NCBI GenBank assembly: GCA_036744005.1
Contig: DAINOJ010000006.1
Location: 55,429 to 119,428 of the forward strand
Direction of reading: 5' to 3'
DNA: 64,000 nt
Source: CALCNS01 sp937897315
GTDB taxonomy: Bacteria > Bacillota > JAAYKD01
Under the pieces are notes generated by a model that saw only the letters and a program-made list of their open reading frames with translations, was not told the origin of the DNA and did not search any database. Below are positions 1 through 7,878 of the stretch, in pieces (the stretch's first letter is position 1; every line of letters begins with the position of its first letter). A program made the translations under genes and the position numbers.

Positions 1-2
1 AT

Positions 3-50
3 GAAACAGTGGTTAGAGAATTTTTTCAAAAAAGCGTACATAAGGAGTAA
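3..50 (+). CDS. C-terminal tail of an unidentified upstream gene (partial)
   Basis: Frame 3 is open from the window edge to a TAA at 48-50, giving a 15-residue tail ending SVHKE. The stop sits inside the ribosome binding site of the next gene, a spacing usual for operon partners. In many Bacillota the gene before the HIT protein is the tRNA methylthiotransferase mtaB, but the tail is too short to identify. The other two plus-strand frames could also carry the upstream gene end, so this is tentative. Confidence 0.3.
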   Translation, partial: ETVVREFFQKSVHKE

Positions 51-53
51 TAT

Positions 54-398
54 ATGGAGAACTGTATTTTTTGTAAAATTATCGGTGGTGAAATTCCTGC
101 GAAAATAGCTTATGAGGACGCAGAAACCATGGCTTTTTTTGATATTCATCCACAAGCCCCTGTTCATATCGTGTGGGTGCCAAAGAAACACATTGCCGGA
201 CTCGATCAAATGGATGAAATCGATATGCCTTTGGTTGGTTTGCTATTGAAAAATATCAGTGAATATGCAAGAAAGCAAGGGTGGGGTGCCCAAGGATACC
301 GTGTAGTCACCAATATTGGCGCAAATGGTCGACAATCCGTGCGCCATTTGCATTTTCATCTGCTTTCTGGTAGAGAATTATCAGAATTCTTAGGTTGA
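54..398 (+). CDS. HIT family (histidine triad) nucleotide-binding protein
   Basis: A 114-residue protein of the Hint/HinT branch, which hydrolyses purine nucleoside phosphoramidates and similar adenylates. The N-terminus ENCIFCKIIGGEIPA and the triad HLHFHLL (His98, His100, His102) are diagnostic; the Gly-rich segment TNIGANGRQSV before it is the expected phosphate-binding loop. Length matches the family. The start follows AAGGAG at 43-47 with good spacing. It lies just upstream of rpsU, but a strong promoter at 402-430 separates the two, so rpsU can be made independently. The cellular substrate of bacterial Hint proteins is not well defined. Confidence 0.93.
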   Translation: MENCIFCKIIGGEIPAKIAYEDAETMAFFDIHPQAPVHIVWVPKKHIAGLDQMDEIDMPLVGLLLKNISEYARKQGWGAQGYRVVTNIGANGRQSVRHLHFHLLSGRELSEFLG

Positions 399-401
399 TA
401 C

Positions 402-430
402 TTGACGAATACCAGATTTTTTTGTATACT
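402..430 (+). promoter_or_regulatory. SigA-type promoter for rpsU-yqeY
   Basis: TTGACG at 402-407 and TATACT at 425-430 are separated by 17 bp, close to the housekeeping consensus. It lies directly after the HIT gene stop and about 95 bp before rpsU. Confidence 0.8.
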
Positions 431-523
431 CAATATACGTGCAGTTTGATCTTTCTGCTTTTTCCCAAAACCGTCCAGATTTTTATCCGGGACAATTCAT
501 GACAGCGGAGGGAGGGAAATCAT

Positions 524-700
524 ATGGCAGAAATTAAAGTAGGTAAAACCGAAACATTGGAAAGCGCATTACGCCGATTCAAAAGGCAGTGTCAACGGTC
601 CGGTATCTTAGCCGAAACCAGAAAGCGTGAACACTATGAAAAGCCCAGCGTTAAACGTAAGAAGAAAGCTGAGGCAGCGCGCAAACGGAAGTTTAAATAG
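524..700 (+). CDS. rpsU: 30S ribosomal protein S21
   Basis: A 58-residue, strongly basic protein (too short for many gene-length cut-offs). It begins MAEIKVGKTETLESALRRFK, contains the S21 core RRFKRQCQRSGILAETRKREHYEKPS, and ends in a Lys/Arg-rich tail, the usual layout of bacterial S21, which sits on the small-subunit platform near the 3' end of 16S rRNA and helps initiation. A strong GGAGGGAGG ribosome binding site precedes the ATG. It is followed 15 bp later by yqeY, a conserved pairing in Bacillota. Its own promoter lies at 402-430. Confidence 0.96.
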   Translation: MAEIKVGKTETLESALRRFKRQCQRSGILAETRKREHYEKPSVKRKKKAEAARKRKFK

Positions 701-715
701 GTTAGGTACAAACAA

Positions 716-1162
716 ATGACGTTAAAAGAACGGTTTGTTTTCGATATGAAAACAGCCATGAAGGTCCAGGATAAATCCGGACTGGCCGTCATCCGTATGG
801 TACGAGCTGCTATCCTTCAAATTGAAAAGGATCAGTTACGCGAATTATCCGATGAGGATGTTCTTCAGGTACTCATGAAAGAAGTAAAGCAGCGGCGCGA
901 CGTCATAGAAGAAGTTGGGAACCTCCGACCAGAATATGCCGCAAGCCTTGCAGAAGAAATCACGATTCTGATGAAATACCTTCCTCAGCAATTAACGGAG
1001 CAGGAGATTCGCGAAATTGTTTTTCAAGCAGTGGAACAAACGGGAGCAACAGGGACTAAGGACACAGGCAAGGTTATGTCTTGCATTATGCCCTTGGTCA
1101 AGGGAAAAGCTGATGGTAAAATCGTCAGCCAAATGGTAAAAGAGGTTCTGCTTTCGCTTTAG
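716..1162 (+). CDS. yqeY: GatB/YqeY domain protein
   Basis: A 148-residue protein resembling the tail domain of the GatB subunit of Asp/Glu-tRNA amidotransferase, a helical tRNA-contacting fold. Recognisable segments are MTLKERFVFDMKTAMK at the N-terminus, the middle stretch LMKYLPQQLTEQEI, and the GKVMSCIMPLVKGKADGK motif near the C-terminus. Stand-alone YqeY proteins nearly always follow rpsU in Bacillota, as here. The precise role of the free protein is unsettled; tRNA binding is inferred from the GatB relation. Transcription probably ends at the hairpin at 1188-1232. Confidence 0.93.
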   Translation: MTLKERFVFDMKTAMKVQDKSGLAVIRMVRAAILQIEKDQLRELSDEDVLQVLMKEVKQRRDVIEEVGNLRPEYAASLAEEITILMKYLPQQLTEQEIREIVFQAVEQTGATGTKDTGKVMSCIMPLVKGKADGKIVSQMVKEVLLSL

Positions 1163-1187
1163 AAAGCAATAAAACGTACGTATATAA

Positions 1188-1232
1188 GAAGAGACTATTG
1201 CCCAAATGGTGCAATTGTCTCTTCTTTGCTTT
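1188..1232 (+). terminator. Rho-independent terminator after yqeY
   Basis: GAAGAGAC (1188-1195) pairs with GTCTCTTC (1217-1224); the stem extends inward through ATTGC/GCAAT with one mismatch. A T-rich stretch follows to 1232. Confidence 0.8.
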
Positions 1233-1262
1233 AAAATCGACAATAACTATATGAAAAAGAAC

Positions 1263-1291
1263 TTGCACCAGGCTGTAGCATATGATATACT
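1263..1291 (+). promoter_or_regulatory. SigA-type promoter for the HTH regulator
   Basis: TTGCAC at 1263-1268 and TATACT at 1286-1291 with a 17 bp spacer, about 68 bp upstream of the likely start codon at 1359. The 16 bp palindrome at 1337-1352 would lie about 40 bases into this transcript. Confidence 0.75.
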
Positions 1292-1336
1292 TCCACTCGT
1301 GTGGTAAAGAACCTCAGATTGATTGAGAGGAGTGAA

Positions 1337-1352
1337 AGGTCTAATTAGACCT
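1337..1352 (+). promoter_or_regulatory. Perfect 16 bp palindrome between RBS and start of the HTH gene
   Basis: AGGTCTAATTAGACCT is identical to its own reverse complement. It sits between the Shine-Dalgarno-like GAGAGGAG (1325-1332) and the ATG at 1359. As DNA it is a good dimeric operator for the Xre-type protein it precedes. As RNA it folds into a 6 bp stem with an AATT loop that would bring the distant ribosome binding site to about 10 bases from the ATG. Either role is inference. Confidence 0.6.
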
Positions 1353-1358
1353 CTTAGT

Positions 1359-1754
1359 ATGAAAATAATCGAACGTATTGAACAACTCATGCAGAACAAA
1401 CAAATCACTCAAGCGGAGTTCTCTAGAAGGATCGGGGTTCCGGTTTCTAGAGTAGCAAACTGGCGAAGAAAAGGCTCAACTCCTTCCGCAGATTTAATCC
1501 CGCGCATAGCAAGGGTATTAGGCGTAGATACGCACTATTTGTTGACCGGTGAGCAAATCGGCGGCAAGAACCTGATGTATGAATTAACAATTGACGAAGC
1601 AGATTTAATAGATGGATATCGAAAACTCAGTCGTACCTGGCAGAAAGTGGCAATTGGAGAGATTTACGAATTAGTCGGAGATACTGTTGAAGAATTAGAG
1701 GAAGAGGTTATTGAATTTGATTCAGAAGAATTAGATGAAGAACCGGAAGCCTAG
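1359..1754 (+). CDS. Xre/Cro-CI family helix-turn-helix regulator
   Basis: A 131-residue protein with an N-terminal HTH_3 domain (about residues 5-62): QNKQITQAEFSRRIGVPVSR forms the helix-turn-helix and VANWRRKGSTPSADLIPRIA continues the fold. A middle helical region follows and the last 25 residues are very acidic (Glu/Asp-rich). In-frame TTG (1323) and GTG (1332) codons lie upstream, but the HTH fold begins at the ATG at 1359, which I prefer even though its ribosome binding site is 26 bases away across a palindrome. It is a single-gene unit with its own promoter and terminator. Targets are unknown; autoregulation through the palindrome is plausible. Confidence 0.82.
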   Translation: MKIIERIEQLMQNKQITQAEFSRRIGVPVSRVANWRRKGSTPSADLIPRIARVLGVDTHYLLTGEQIGGKNLMYELTIDEADLIDGYRKLSRTWQKVAIGEIYELVGDTVEELEEEVIEFDSEELDEEPEA

Positions 1755-1757
1755 ACT

Positions 1758-1796
1758 GAACACCTTCTCAACATTGTGTAGAGAAGGTGTTCTTTT
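1758..1796 (+). terminator. Rho-independent terminator after the HTH regulator
   Basis: GAACACCTTCTC (1758-1769) pairs perfectly with GAGAAGGTGTTC (1781-1792) over 12 bp and is followed by TTTT. Confidence 0.88.
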
Positions 1797-1883
1797 ATCC
1801 ATGCTACAGAGGGAGTAGGGAGGAAAAAAAGTTCAAATGTCGAAAAGCAATAAGATAATAAACTCACCGGAGGAGGAGCCGTA

Positions 1884-2921
1884 TTGTCAAACAAATTAGA
1901 TCGCCTTATGGTTTTCAGAGACCCAAAAGAAACCATGGCCATTTGCGGTTATCACGATGAACATTTGAGAATTATCTCTGAGCTATTGGGCATAGAATTT
2001 TTTCCACAAGGAAATCAGCTCCACATTCGTGGGGAAGAAGAAAAGGTCCTATTATGCGAATCGTTTCTGAAACAATTGCTTAGCTTTCTCAGGCAAGGCA
2101 TTGTTATTGGTTCAAGGGAAGTGACATACGGAGCAAAATTAGTTGCTCAGGGACAGTTGGAACAGTTAACAAACCTATTTAGTGATGTCATCGTCACAAC
2201 AATGCGGGGGAAACAGATCCGTCCTAAGACCATAGGGCAAAAAGAGTATCTGGATACCATTCGAAAAAATGATATTGTGTTTGGAATTGGTCCAGCGGGA
2301 ACAGGTAAGACGTATCTCGCTATGGCTGCTGCCGTGGCCGCTCTGAAAGAGAAGCAAGTGCAAAGACTTGTATTATGTCGTCCAGCAGTGGAAGCTGGGG
2401 AGCGGTTAGGATTTCTACCAGGAGACTTACAAGAGAAGGTCGATCCCTATCTAAGACCACTTTATGATGCTTTATATGACATGGTGGGGTTAGAGAATTT
2501 TCAGCGTTATCAGGAAAAAGGAATCATCGAAGTTGCACCTTTAGCATATATGCGTGGAAGAACTTTGGATGATGCATTTATTATTTTAGATGAAGCCCAG
2601 AACACAACCCTAGATCAAATGAAGATGTTTTTGACTCGACTGGGCTTTGGTTCGAAAGCGGTAATTACAGGAGATGTGACTCAAGTAGATTTGGCCAAAT
2701 CAACCGATAGTGGCCTGATATTAGTTCAACAAGTACTAAATAAGGTTCCAGAAATTGGCTTTGTTTATTTGTCAGAGCATGATGTTGTGCGCCACCGCTT
2801 GGTTCAAAGGGTTATTCAAGCTTTTGAGCAATACCAACATACCAATCACGAAACGAAGGGGGGAGAAGCGCTTGCTGCCCAAAAAGGGAGAGAAAGCTTT
2901 GCCGCTCACGAACCTAAGTAG
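1884..2921 (+). CDS. phoH: PhoH family ATPase
   Basis: A 345-residue PhoH-like protein. The Walker A motif GPAGTGKTYLA is near residue 136 and the Walker B-like segment is FIILDEAQNTT; an N-terminal KH-like region precedes the ATPase domain. Start is TTG at 1884, chosen for the strong GGAGGAGGAG at 1869-1878. The next gene begins inside its 3' end, and phoH-pgpH-ybeY-era is a conserved order linked to RNA metabolism and ribosome biogenesis. PhoH proteins are proposed RNA-associated ATPases. A weak promoter candidate (TTCAAA-16-GATAAT) lies at 1832-1859. Confidence 0.92.
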   Translation: MSNKLDRLMVFRDPKETMAICGYHDEHLRIISELLGIEFFPQGNQLHIRGEEEKVLLCESFLKQLLSFLRQGIVIGSREVTYGAKLVAQGQLEQLTNLFSDVIVTTMRGKQIRPKTIGQKEYLDTIRKNDIVFGIGPAGTGKTYLAMAAAVAALKEKQVQRLVLCRPAVEAGERLGFLPGDLQEKVDPYLRPLYDALYDMVGLENFQRYQEKGIIEVAPLAYMRGRTLDDAFIILDEAQNTTLDQMKMFLTRLGFGSKAVITGDVTQVDLAKSTDSGLILVQQVLNKVPEIGFVYLSEHDVVRHRLVQRVIQAFEQYQHTNHETKGGEALAAQKGRESFAAHEPK

Positions 2922-4980
2922 ATTCAAAATAAGCACACAGTTAGCCGAGTTGCTGATTGCCATCTTAACTTGGGTGCTTTTGGTAGCCATCATATCTCCC
3001 AGCATTTTACCGAAAACCGTGCAATTAGAGTTGGGTCAGCCCAGCCATCTTGATATTGTAGCATCTAAGACAATAACGGATCAGCTTACTACCGAATCGC
3101 TTCAAAAAAAGGCGATGGACAATGTTCCGACTATATGGGAAGTAAATAACTCTATCCAAGCCGAATCCAAGGTACAACTGGATCAACTGTTAAATACTTT
3201 GCTAACAGCTAAAGACTTGAGGATATCTGACCCGTCAAGGGTAGAGGGTTATTTGGAGGAAAACATTCCTGAACAATATCGTTATCTCTCATTTGAAGAT
3301 AAAGAGACGTTATTATCCATGAATAAGGAAGCATTGGCGGAAGAGCTGGGTATCGTTGCGAGAGTTCTTACTGAAATCTATGATCGAGGAGTAAAATCAG
3401 CCGACGTACAACAAGCAAAGAATCAAGCTTTGACCATGCTGACAGAGCAATTACCAAACACATGGCATTTAAATCTATGGTTTAACATCTTTGAACATGG
3501 TTTGCTAGTCAACGTGAATCCGAATCTAGAAGCGACCAATCGCGAAAAGGAAAATGCACGAAGTAAAGTAGAAGCTGTGATGATTCTGAAAGGACAGAAT
3601 ATTATTCGCACGGGACAAATCGTTACTGAACATCATTTGAGATTGTTAGATGACCTAGGTATGCTCGATTCGGAAACGGATTGGACCATGATTATTTCGA
3701 GTGCAGGGTTGGTTTTCTTGTTGCTCTTCATATTCGCTCTTTATCTTTATCAAACACACAAGGAATTATTGTATCAGCCACGTTTGCTCTTATGTATTTC
3801 TTTAGTGGTTATTGTGACTTTATTGTTGGGACGAGGAATGATGACTGTTCTGCCAGTGGTTTTGATCCCGGTTGCAGCTGCGGTTTTAATCTTAGCCATT
3901 TTATACGATGAACATTTAGCATTAAGTGCAGGGGTACTATTGAGTATTTTGGCTGCCTTAATGGCTAATTTTGATATACAAGCATTCTTAACTTTCTTGG
4001 TGACAAGCTGGGTGGCTGTTTTGGGAGCAGATCAAATTCATCAACGAACAGAATTAATTAAAAAGGGTGTTTGGGTCGGTCTAACCGGAATCGTTAGCAT
4101 TGCGACTGTAAGTATGATTAATTCTGGGTTCACCCAATCGCTGATTTATCAATCATTATGGGGGGCATTATTAGGGTTAATTTCCGGTGTTCTAGCCCTA
4201 GGTATCTTACCATTTTTAGAAATGGGGTTTCGAATTTTAACTCCTTTGAAGCTGATTGAAATAGCCAACCCCAATCATCCTTTGATGAAAAGACTGCTTA
4301 TGGAAGCACCTGGTACATACCAACATAGTATGTCGGTGGCGAATTTAGCAGAAGGTGCTGCAGAAGCCATCGGAGCAGATGCTCTCTTGGTTCGTGCAGG
4401 AGCGTTCTTTCATGATGTCGGCAAGATCAAGAGGCCCATGTATTTTACAGAAAACCAATCTCAATGGGATAATCCACACGAGGGCATACCCCCTCAATTG
4501 TCAGCGAACATCATCATTTCCCATATCCGAGAAGGACTGGAATTAGCAAGAGAATACCAATTACCACAAGAGATTTATGAGTTTATTGCAACACATCAAG
4601 GAACAATGCGCGCGGGTCATTTTTATAATTTGGCGAAAGAACAAAGTGGTGAACAGAATATCAATCAAGATGATTACACGTATCCGGGACCGATTCCCAT
4701 TAGCAAAGAAGCATCCATTTTAATGCTTGCAGATTGCAGTGAGGCGGCTGTTCGATCGATGCCGGAGCCAAGTCAAGAGAAAATTTCTGAAATGGTATCA
4801 AAACTAGTTCGCACCAGAGTAACCAATGGTCAACTCGATCATTCTGCTTTGAGCATGAGAGAAATCACTGCTGTTGAACATAGCTTAGTCAAGAGGTTGA
4901 CTAGTATGTACCATAAGCGAATTCAATATCGTGCTACTCCCGAAGAGATGATGCGTGAAACCGGAAAGAAGAGTGAGTGA
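2872..4980 (+). CDS. pgpH: 7TM receptor with intracellular HD hydrolase (PgpH/YqfF family, probable c-di-AMP phosphodiesterase)
   Basis: About 702 residues. Order of parts: a short cytoplasmic N-terminus, one membrane segment (LLIAILTWVLLVAIISPSIL), a large extracellular 7TMR-HDED domain, a bundle of about seven membrane helices, then a cytoplasmic HD domain with HSMSVANLAEGAA and the metal-binding AFFHDVGK. Listeria PgpH of this family hydrolyses cyclic di-AMP; the same activity is inferred here. The open frame extends upstream to 2755, but the TTG at 2872 has a GGGGGGAG site before it and gives the expected N-terminus. It overlaps phoH by 50 bp and ybeY by 4 bp, so translation is probably coupled. 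Confidence 0.9.
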   Translation: MLPKKGEKALPLTNLSRFKISTQLAELLIAILTWVLLVAIISPSILPKTVQLELGQPSHLDIVASKTITDQLTTESLQKKAMDNVPTIWEVNNSIQAESKVQLDQLLNTLLTAKDLRISDPSRVEGYLEENIPEQYRYLSFEDKETLLSMNKEALAEELGIVARVLTEIYDRGVKSADVQQAKNQALTMLTEQLPNTWHLNLWFNIFEHGLLVNVNPNLEATNREKENARSKVEAVMILKGQNIIRTGQIVTEHHLRLLDDLGMLDSETDWTMIISSAGLVFLLLFIFALYLYQTHKELLYQPRLLLCISLVVIVTLLLGRGMMTVLPVVLIPVAAAVLILAILYDEHLALSAGVLLSILAALMANFDIQAFLTFLVTSWVAVLGADQIHQRTELIKKGVWVGLTGIVSIATVSMINSGFTQSLIYQSLWGALLGLISGVLALGILPFLEMGFRILTPLKLIEIANPNHPLMKRLLMEAPGTYQHSMSVANLAEGAAEAIGADALLVRAGAFFHDVGKIKRPMYFTENQSQWDNPHEGIPPQLSANIIISHIREGLELAREYQLPQEIYEFIATHQGTMRAGHFYNLAKEQSGEQNINQDDYTYPGPIPISKEASILMLADCSEAAVRSMPEPSQEKISEMVSKLVRTRVTNGQLDHSALSMREITAVEHSLVKRLTSMYHKRIQYRATPEEMMRETGKKSE

Positions 4981-5465
4981 TGATATATCTGGAGAATCAG
5001 CAAACAAAGTTCACGATAACAGAGCAAATGGAAGAATTAATACATCGGATCGTTGAAGAGACGCTTCGACAAGAAGATGTTCAGGATGAGGTTGAAATGT
5101 CTGTTGTGCTTGTGGATGAAGAGCAAATCCAACAGTTGAATTTAGAATATCGTGGATTCAATAAGCCCACTGATGTGTTATCCTTTGCTCAAGAAGACGG
5201 AGAGGAAATGTTTCCTGAAATCGACGAGATCCCGTTCCGCCTGTTAGGTGATATTGTGATTGCTGTCGATATTGCAAACGAACAAGCCAACAGGTATCAG
5301 CATTCTTTGGAACGAGAAATGGCTTTTTTAACTGCACACGGGGTTTTGCATTTATTAGGCTATGATCATGGAGACGAGGAAGACGATGAAGAATTGGCGA
5401 GTATGTTGGAAATTCAAGAAATCGTTTTAAACAAATTAGGCTTACCTAGACAAGCCACATCATAA
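4977..5465 (+). CDS. ybeY: Endoribonuclease YbeY (rRNA maturation)
   Basis: A 162-residue single-domain metalloprotein. The zinc site HGVLHLLGYDH matches the family pattern HxxxHxxxxxH, and the segment LNLEYRGFNKPTDVLSFA is the conserved core. YbeY is required for 16S rRNA 3'-end maturation and 70S quality control. Its ATG overlaps the pgpH stop; ATG 4980 is an alternative start one codon later. It lies 9 bp before era, the GTPase that acts in the same 30S maturation step, a pairing conserved across bacteria. Confidence 0.95.
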   Translation: MMIYLENQQTKFTITEQMEELIHRIVEETLRQEDVQDEVEMSVVLVDEEQIQQLNLEYRGFNKPTDVLSFAQEDGEEMFPEIDEIPFRLLGDIVIAVDIANEQANRYQHSLEREMAFLTAHGVLHLLGYDHGDEEDDEELASMLEIQEIVLNKLGLPRQATS

Positions 5466-5474
5466 GGAGAGACT

Positions 5475-6380
5475 ATGGCAAAAGACAAACAATATCGTTC
5501 TGGTTTCGTCAGTATTATTGGTAGACCCAATGTGGGAAAGTCCACCTTGTTGAATCAAATGATGGGTGAGAAGCTGTCCATTGTATCGGATAAACCACAA
5601 ACTACCAGAAATCGAATCCAATGTATTCTCAGTACAGAGCAAGGTCAAGCGATTTTCCTTGATACACCCGGAATTCATAAACCACAGAATCAACTGGGTG
5701 AGCGTATGAATCAATACGCCATCGATACTTTGTCTGAAGTAGATTTAATTCTTTATGTCGTAACGGCTGAAAGCCCAAACGTGGGTGCTGGTGATCAAAG
5801 AATACAACAGTTACTTAGCCAGACCCAGACCCCAATTTTTTTAATCATTAACAAAAAGGATTTACTATCAGGTGAAGTTCACCTAGAGCAAATGGTGAAG
5901 CAGTACAGCAAAGGATTATCAATTGTTCGCACTTTCGTCATATCGGCCTTGCAAGGAGAGGACACCCAAGCTTTACTGAACGAGATCTTTCTGCACTTGC
6001 CAGAGGGGCCGCAGTATTATCCGGATGACATGATCATAGATCACCCCGAACGCTTTTTAGCAGCAGAATTAATTCGTGAAAAAGCTTTGCAATTAACACG
6101 AGATGAGATTCCACACTCTGTAGCTGTAGATGTGGAGAGCATGAAAGAAAAAGAGGATATGATCATCATAGAAGCAACCTTGTATGTAGAAAGAGAGTCA
6201 CAAAAAGGAATTGTGATTGGAGCAAAGGGTACTATGTTGAAGGAGATTGGAAGTTTAGCCCGAACTGACTTGGAAAAACTATTAGGTTCTAAAGTATATT
6301 TGACTCTTTGGGTGAAAGCACGCAAAGACTGGCGCGACAGTGAAGGGTTTCTAAAACAATTGGGATACAGAAAAGAGTAA
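5475..6380 (+). CDS. era: GTPase Era
   Basis: A 301-residue GTPase. G1 is GRPNVGKSTLLN, G3 is DTPGIHKPQ and G4 is NKKDLL; the C-terminal KH domain includes IVIGAKGTMLKEIG, the GXXG RNA-binding loop. Era binds the 3' end of 16S rRNA and guides 30S assembly at the inner membrane face. Start ATG 5475 follows AAGGAGAG closely. It is co-directional with ybeY (9 bp gap) and recO (4 bp gap). The genes dgkA and cdd, often found between ybeY and era in Bacillus, are not here. Confidence 0.97.
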   Translation: MAKDKQYRSGFVSIIGRPNVGKSTLLNQMMGEKLSIVSDKPQTTRNRIQCILSTEQGQAIFLDTPGIHKPQNQLGERMNQYAIDTLSEVDLILYVVTAESPNVGAGDQRIQQLLSQTQTPIFLIINKKDLLSGEVHLEQMVKQYSKGLSIVRTFVISALQGEDTQALLNEIFLHLPEGPQYYPDDMIIDHPERFLAAELIREKALQLTRDEIPHSVAVDVESMKEKEDMIIIEATLYVERESQKGIVIGAKGTMLKEIGSLARTDLEKLLGSKVYLTLWVKARKDWRDSEGFLKQLGYRKE

Positions 6381-6384
6381 CGAC

Positions 6385-7146
6385 ATGTCGGTTTACAATA
6401 CACAAGCAGTAGTTTTGAGTTCTAAATCCTTTGGGGAAGCCGATCGAATATTGACTTTATTAACCTATGAGAGAGGTAAAATCAGAGTAATCGCCAGGGG
6501 CTCAAGGCGACCTAAGAATCGATTAGCTGCTATTGTTCAACCGTTATCTCATATTGAAGCCCAGATTTTAGAAGGTCAGCAGCTGGATACCCTCAATCAA
6601 GGACAACTCATAAATTCCTTTCGCTTTTTAAGGGAAGACTTGGACAAAATGTCTCATGCTTTGTATTTAAGTGAACTATTTGAGAGCGCTACAGAAGGTG
6701 CAACAGAGTTGCGAGACTATTTTATTCTGCTTCTTACTGCGTTAGAATTGTTACAAAGTTTTGAAAATTTAAGCCTTACTCGTATTTTTATTGAGGTGAA
6801 GCTTATTCTTTTGCAGGGATATGCCCCAAGTTTGTCGAATTGTTATCAGTGTAATCAACCAATGCAAATACCTATAACTACTGAATGGTTTTTTGATGCA
6901 GAAGATGGTGGAATTCGTTGCGAGAAGTGTCAACATACCCAAACTGCCATTGCACTTAATTCTGCGACCGTTTCGTTTTGGCTATCTCTTATACGACAAG
7001 ACAGCCGTTGGTTGATTCGACAAATTCCGGATGAGCAGGTCATGCAACAAATGAGGAAGATTCTTAATGCGTCAATTCAGGTGGCTTTTGGTAGTCTCCC
7101 CAAGTCGGCAACGTTTTTACAAACCTTGAAAAATCTTAGTGAGTAA
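6385..7146 (+). CDS. recO: DNA repair protein RecO
   Basis: A 253-residue protein that loads RecA and anneals single strands in the RecFOR pathway. The N-terminal OB fold holds AVVLSSKSFGEADRIL, a hallmark of RecO, and a zinc site is visible as CYQC and CEKC (a CxxC pair about 30 residues apart). Length is normal. It lies 4 bp after era, the common Bacillota arrangement. No separate promoter is apparent, so it is probably the distal part of the phoH-era operon. Confidence 0.93.
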   Translation: MSVYNTQAVVLSSKSFGEADRILTLLTYERGKIRVIARGSRRPKNRLAAIVQPLSHIEAQILEGQQLDTLNQGQLINSFRFLREDLDKMSHALYLSELFESATEGATELRDYFILLLTALELLQSFENLSLTRIFIEVKLILLQGYAPSLSNCYQCNQPMQIPITTEWFFDAEDGGIRCEKCQHTQTAIALNSATVSFWLSLIRQDSRWLIRQIPDEQVMQQMRKILNASIQVAFGSLPKSATFLQTLKNLSE

Positions 7147-7168
7147 ATGAAAGTAGGAGGAATGGAAC

Positions 7169-7723
7169 ATGGAAGAATTAAAACGGCAAGAGATTACTTT
7201 GGAGAAAATCGATATGGTTCGTCAAAGAATGAATGTCAGTTATAAAGACGCACGGGAAGCACTTGAGACAAGCGGAGGCGACTTAATCGGGGCTTTAGTT
7301 CATTTGGAAGAAAGAAGCAAAGCCCAAAAAACAGAACATGTAGAGAAAGTGGCTGCAGTATCGGAACAATGGAAAGAGGAGATTGTCACCAAAGGTGGAG
7401 ATCTCATCGAGAAAGTAAAAGCATTGATAGCGGAAGGCAATGCAACAAAAATTCGAATCAAACAAGGCGATAAGTTAATCATGGAGATTCCCGTCCTGTT
7501 TGGTACTGCAGGGGTAATCCTCTTACCGCAGCTGGCTGCGATTGGCGCAATTGCCGCATTGTTTGCACAAGTGACCATTGAAGTTCACAGAAATGGTCAA
7601 GCGAATCAAGCCAATCTAAAGAATGAATCGGAAGAAGTGAAGCAGGATTGTTGTGGAGAGTGCTCGGAAACAAAGAGCGAGCAACCGTGCTGTGAAGACT
7701 GTGAGGAAGAGAAACCAGAATAA
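7169..7723 (+). CDS. DUF4342 protein with UBA/TS-N-like N-terminus and cysteine-rich tail
   Basis: 184 residues in three parts. Residues 1-50 resemble the UBA/TS-N fold of EF-Ts (VRQRMNVSYKDAREALETSG). The middle is a DUF4342 domain with a hydrophobic stretch (VLFGTAGVILLPQLAAIGAI) that could span or touch the membrane. The last 30 residues are acidic and carry seven cysteines including two CCxxC motifs (CCGEC and CCEDC), suggesting metal binding. The function of the family is unknown. It follows recO by 22 bp with a good AGGAGG site and is followed by a hairpin at 7734-7764, so it may end the operon. Confidence 0.8.
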   Translation: MEELKRQEITLEKIDMVRQRMNVSYKDAREALETSGGDLIGALVHLEERSKAQKTEHVEKVAAVSEQWKEEIVTKGGDLIEKVKALIAEGNATKIRIKQGDKLIMEIPVLFGTAGVILLPQLAAIGAIAALFAQVTIEVHRNGQANQANLKNESEEVKQDCCGECSETKSEQPCCEDCEEEKPE

Positions 7724-7733
7724 ATTATGAGAA

Positions 7734-7764
7734 TAAGAAGAAGCAGCAGAACTGCTTCTTCTTA
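7734..7764 (+). terminator. Hairpin, probable terminator of the phoH-to-DUF4342 operon
   Basis: TAAGAAGAAGCAG (7734-7746) pairs perfectly with CTGCTTCTTCTTA (7752-7764), loop CAGAA. The T-run after the stem is poor, though the 3' arm itself is pyrimidine-rich, so termination efficiency is uncertain. Confidence 0.6.
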
Positions 7765-7878
7765 TGTACAGAAAATTTGCCGTCAAATGGAGCAATGTAT
7801 GATGAAAATTCAGAAGGAGTCAAACAATGTGATGTATAATTTAGTATTGTATCATATTGATTGAAGGAGAGGTGTGCG

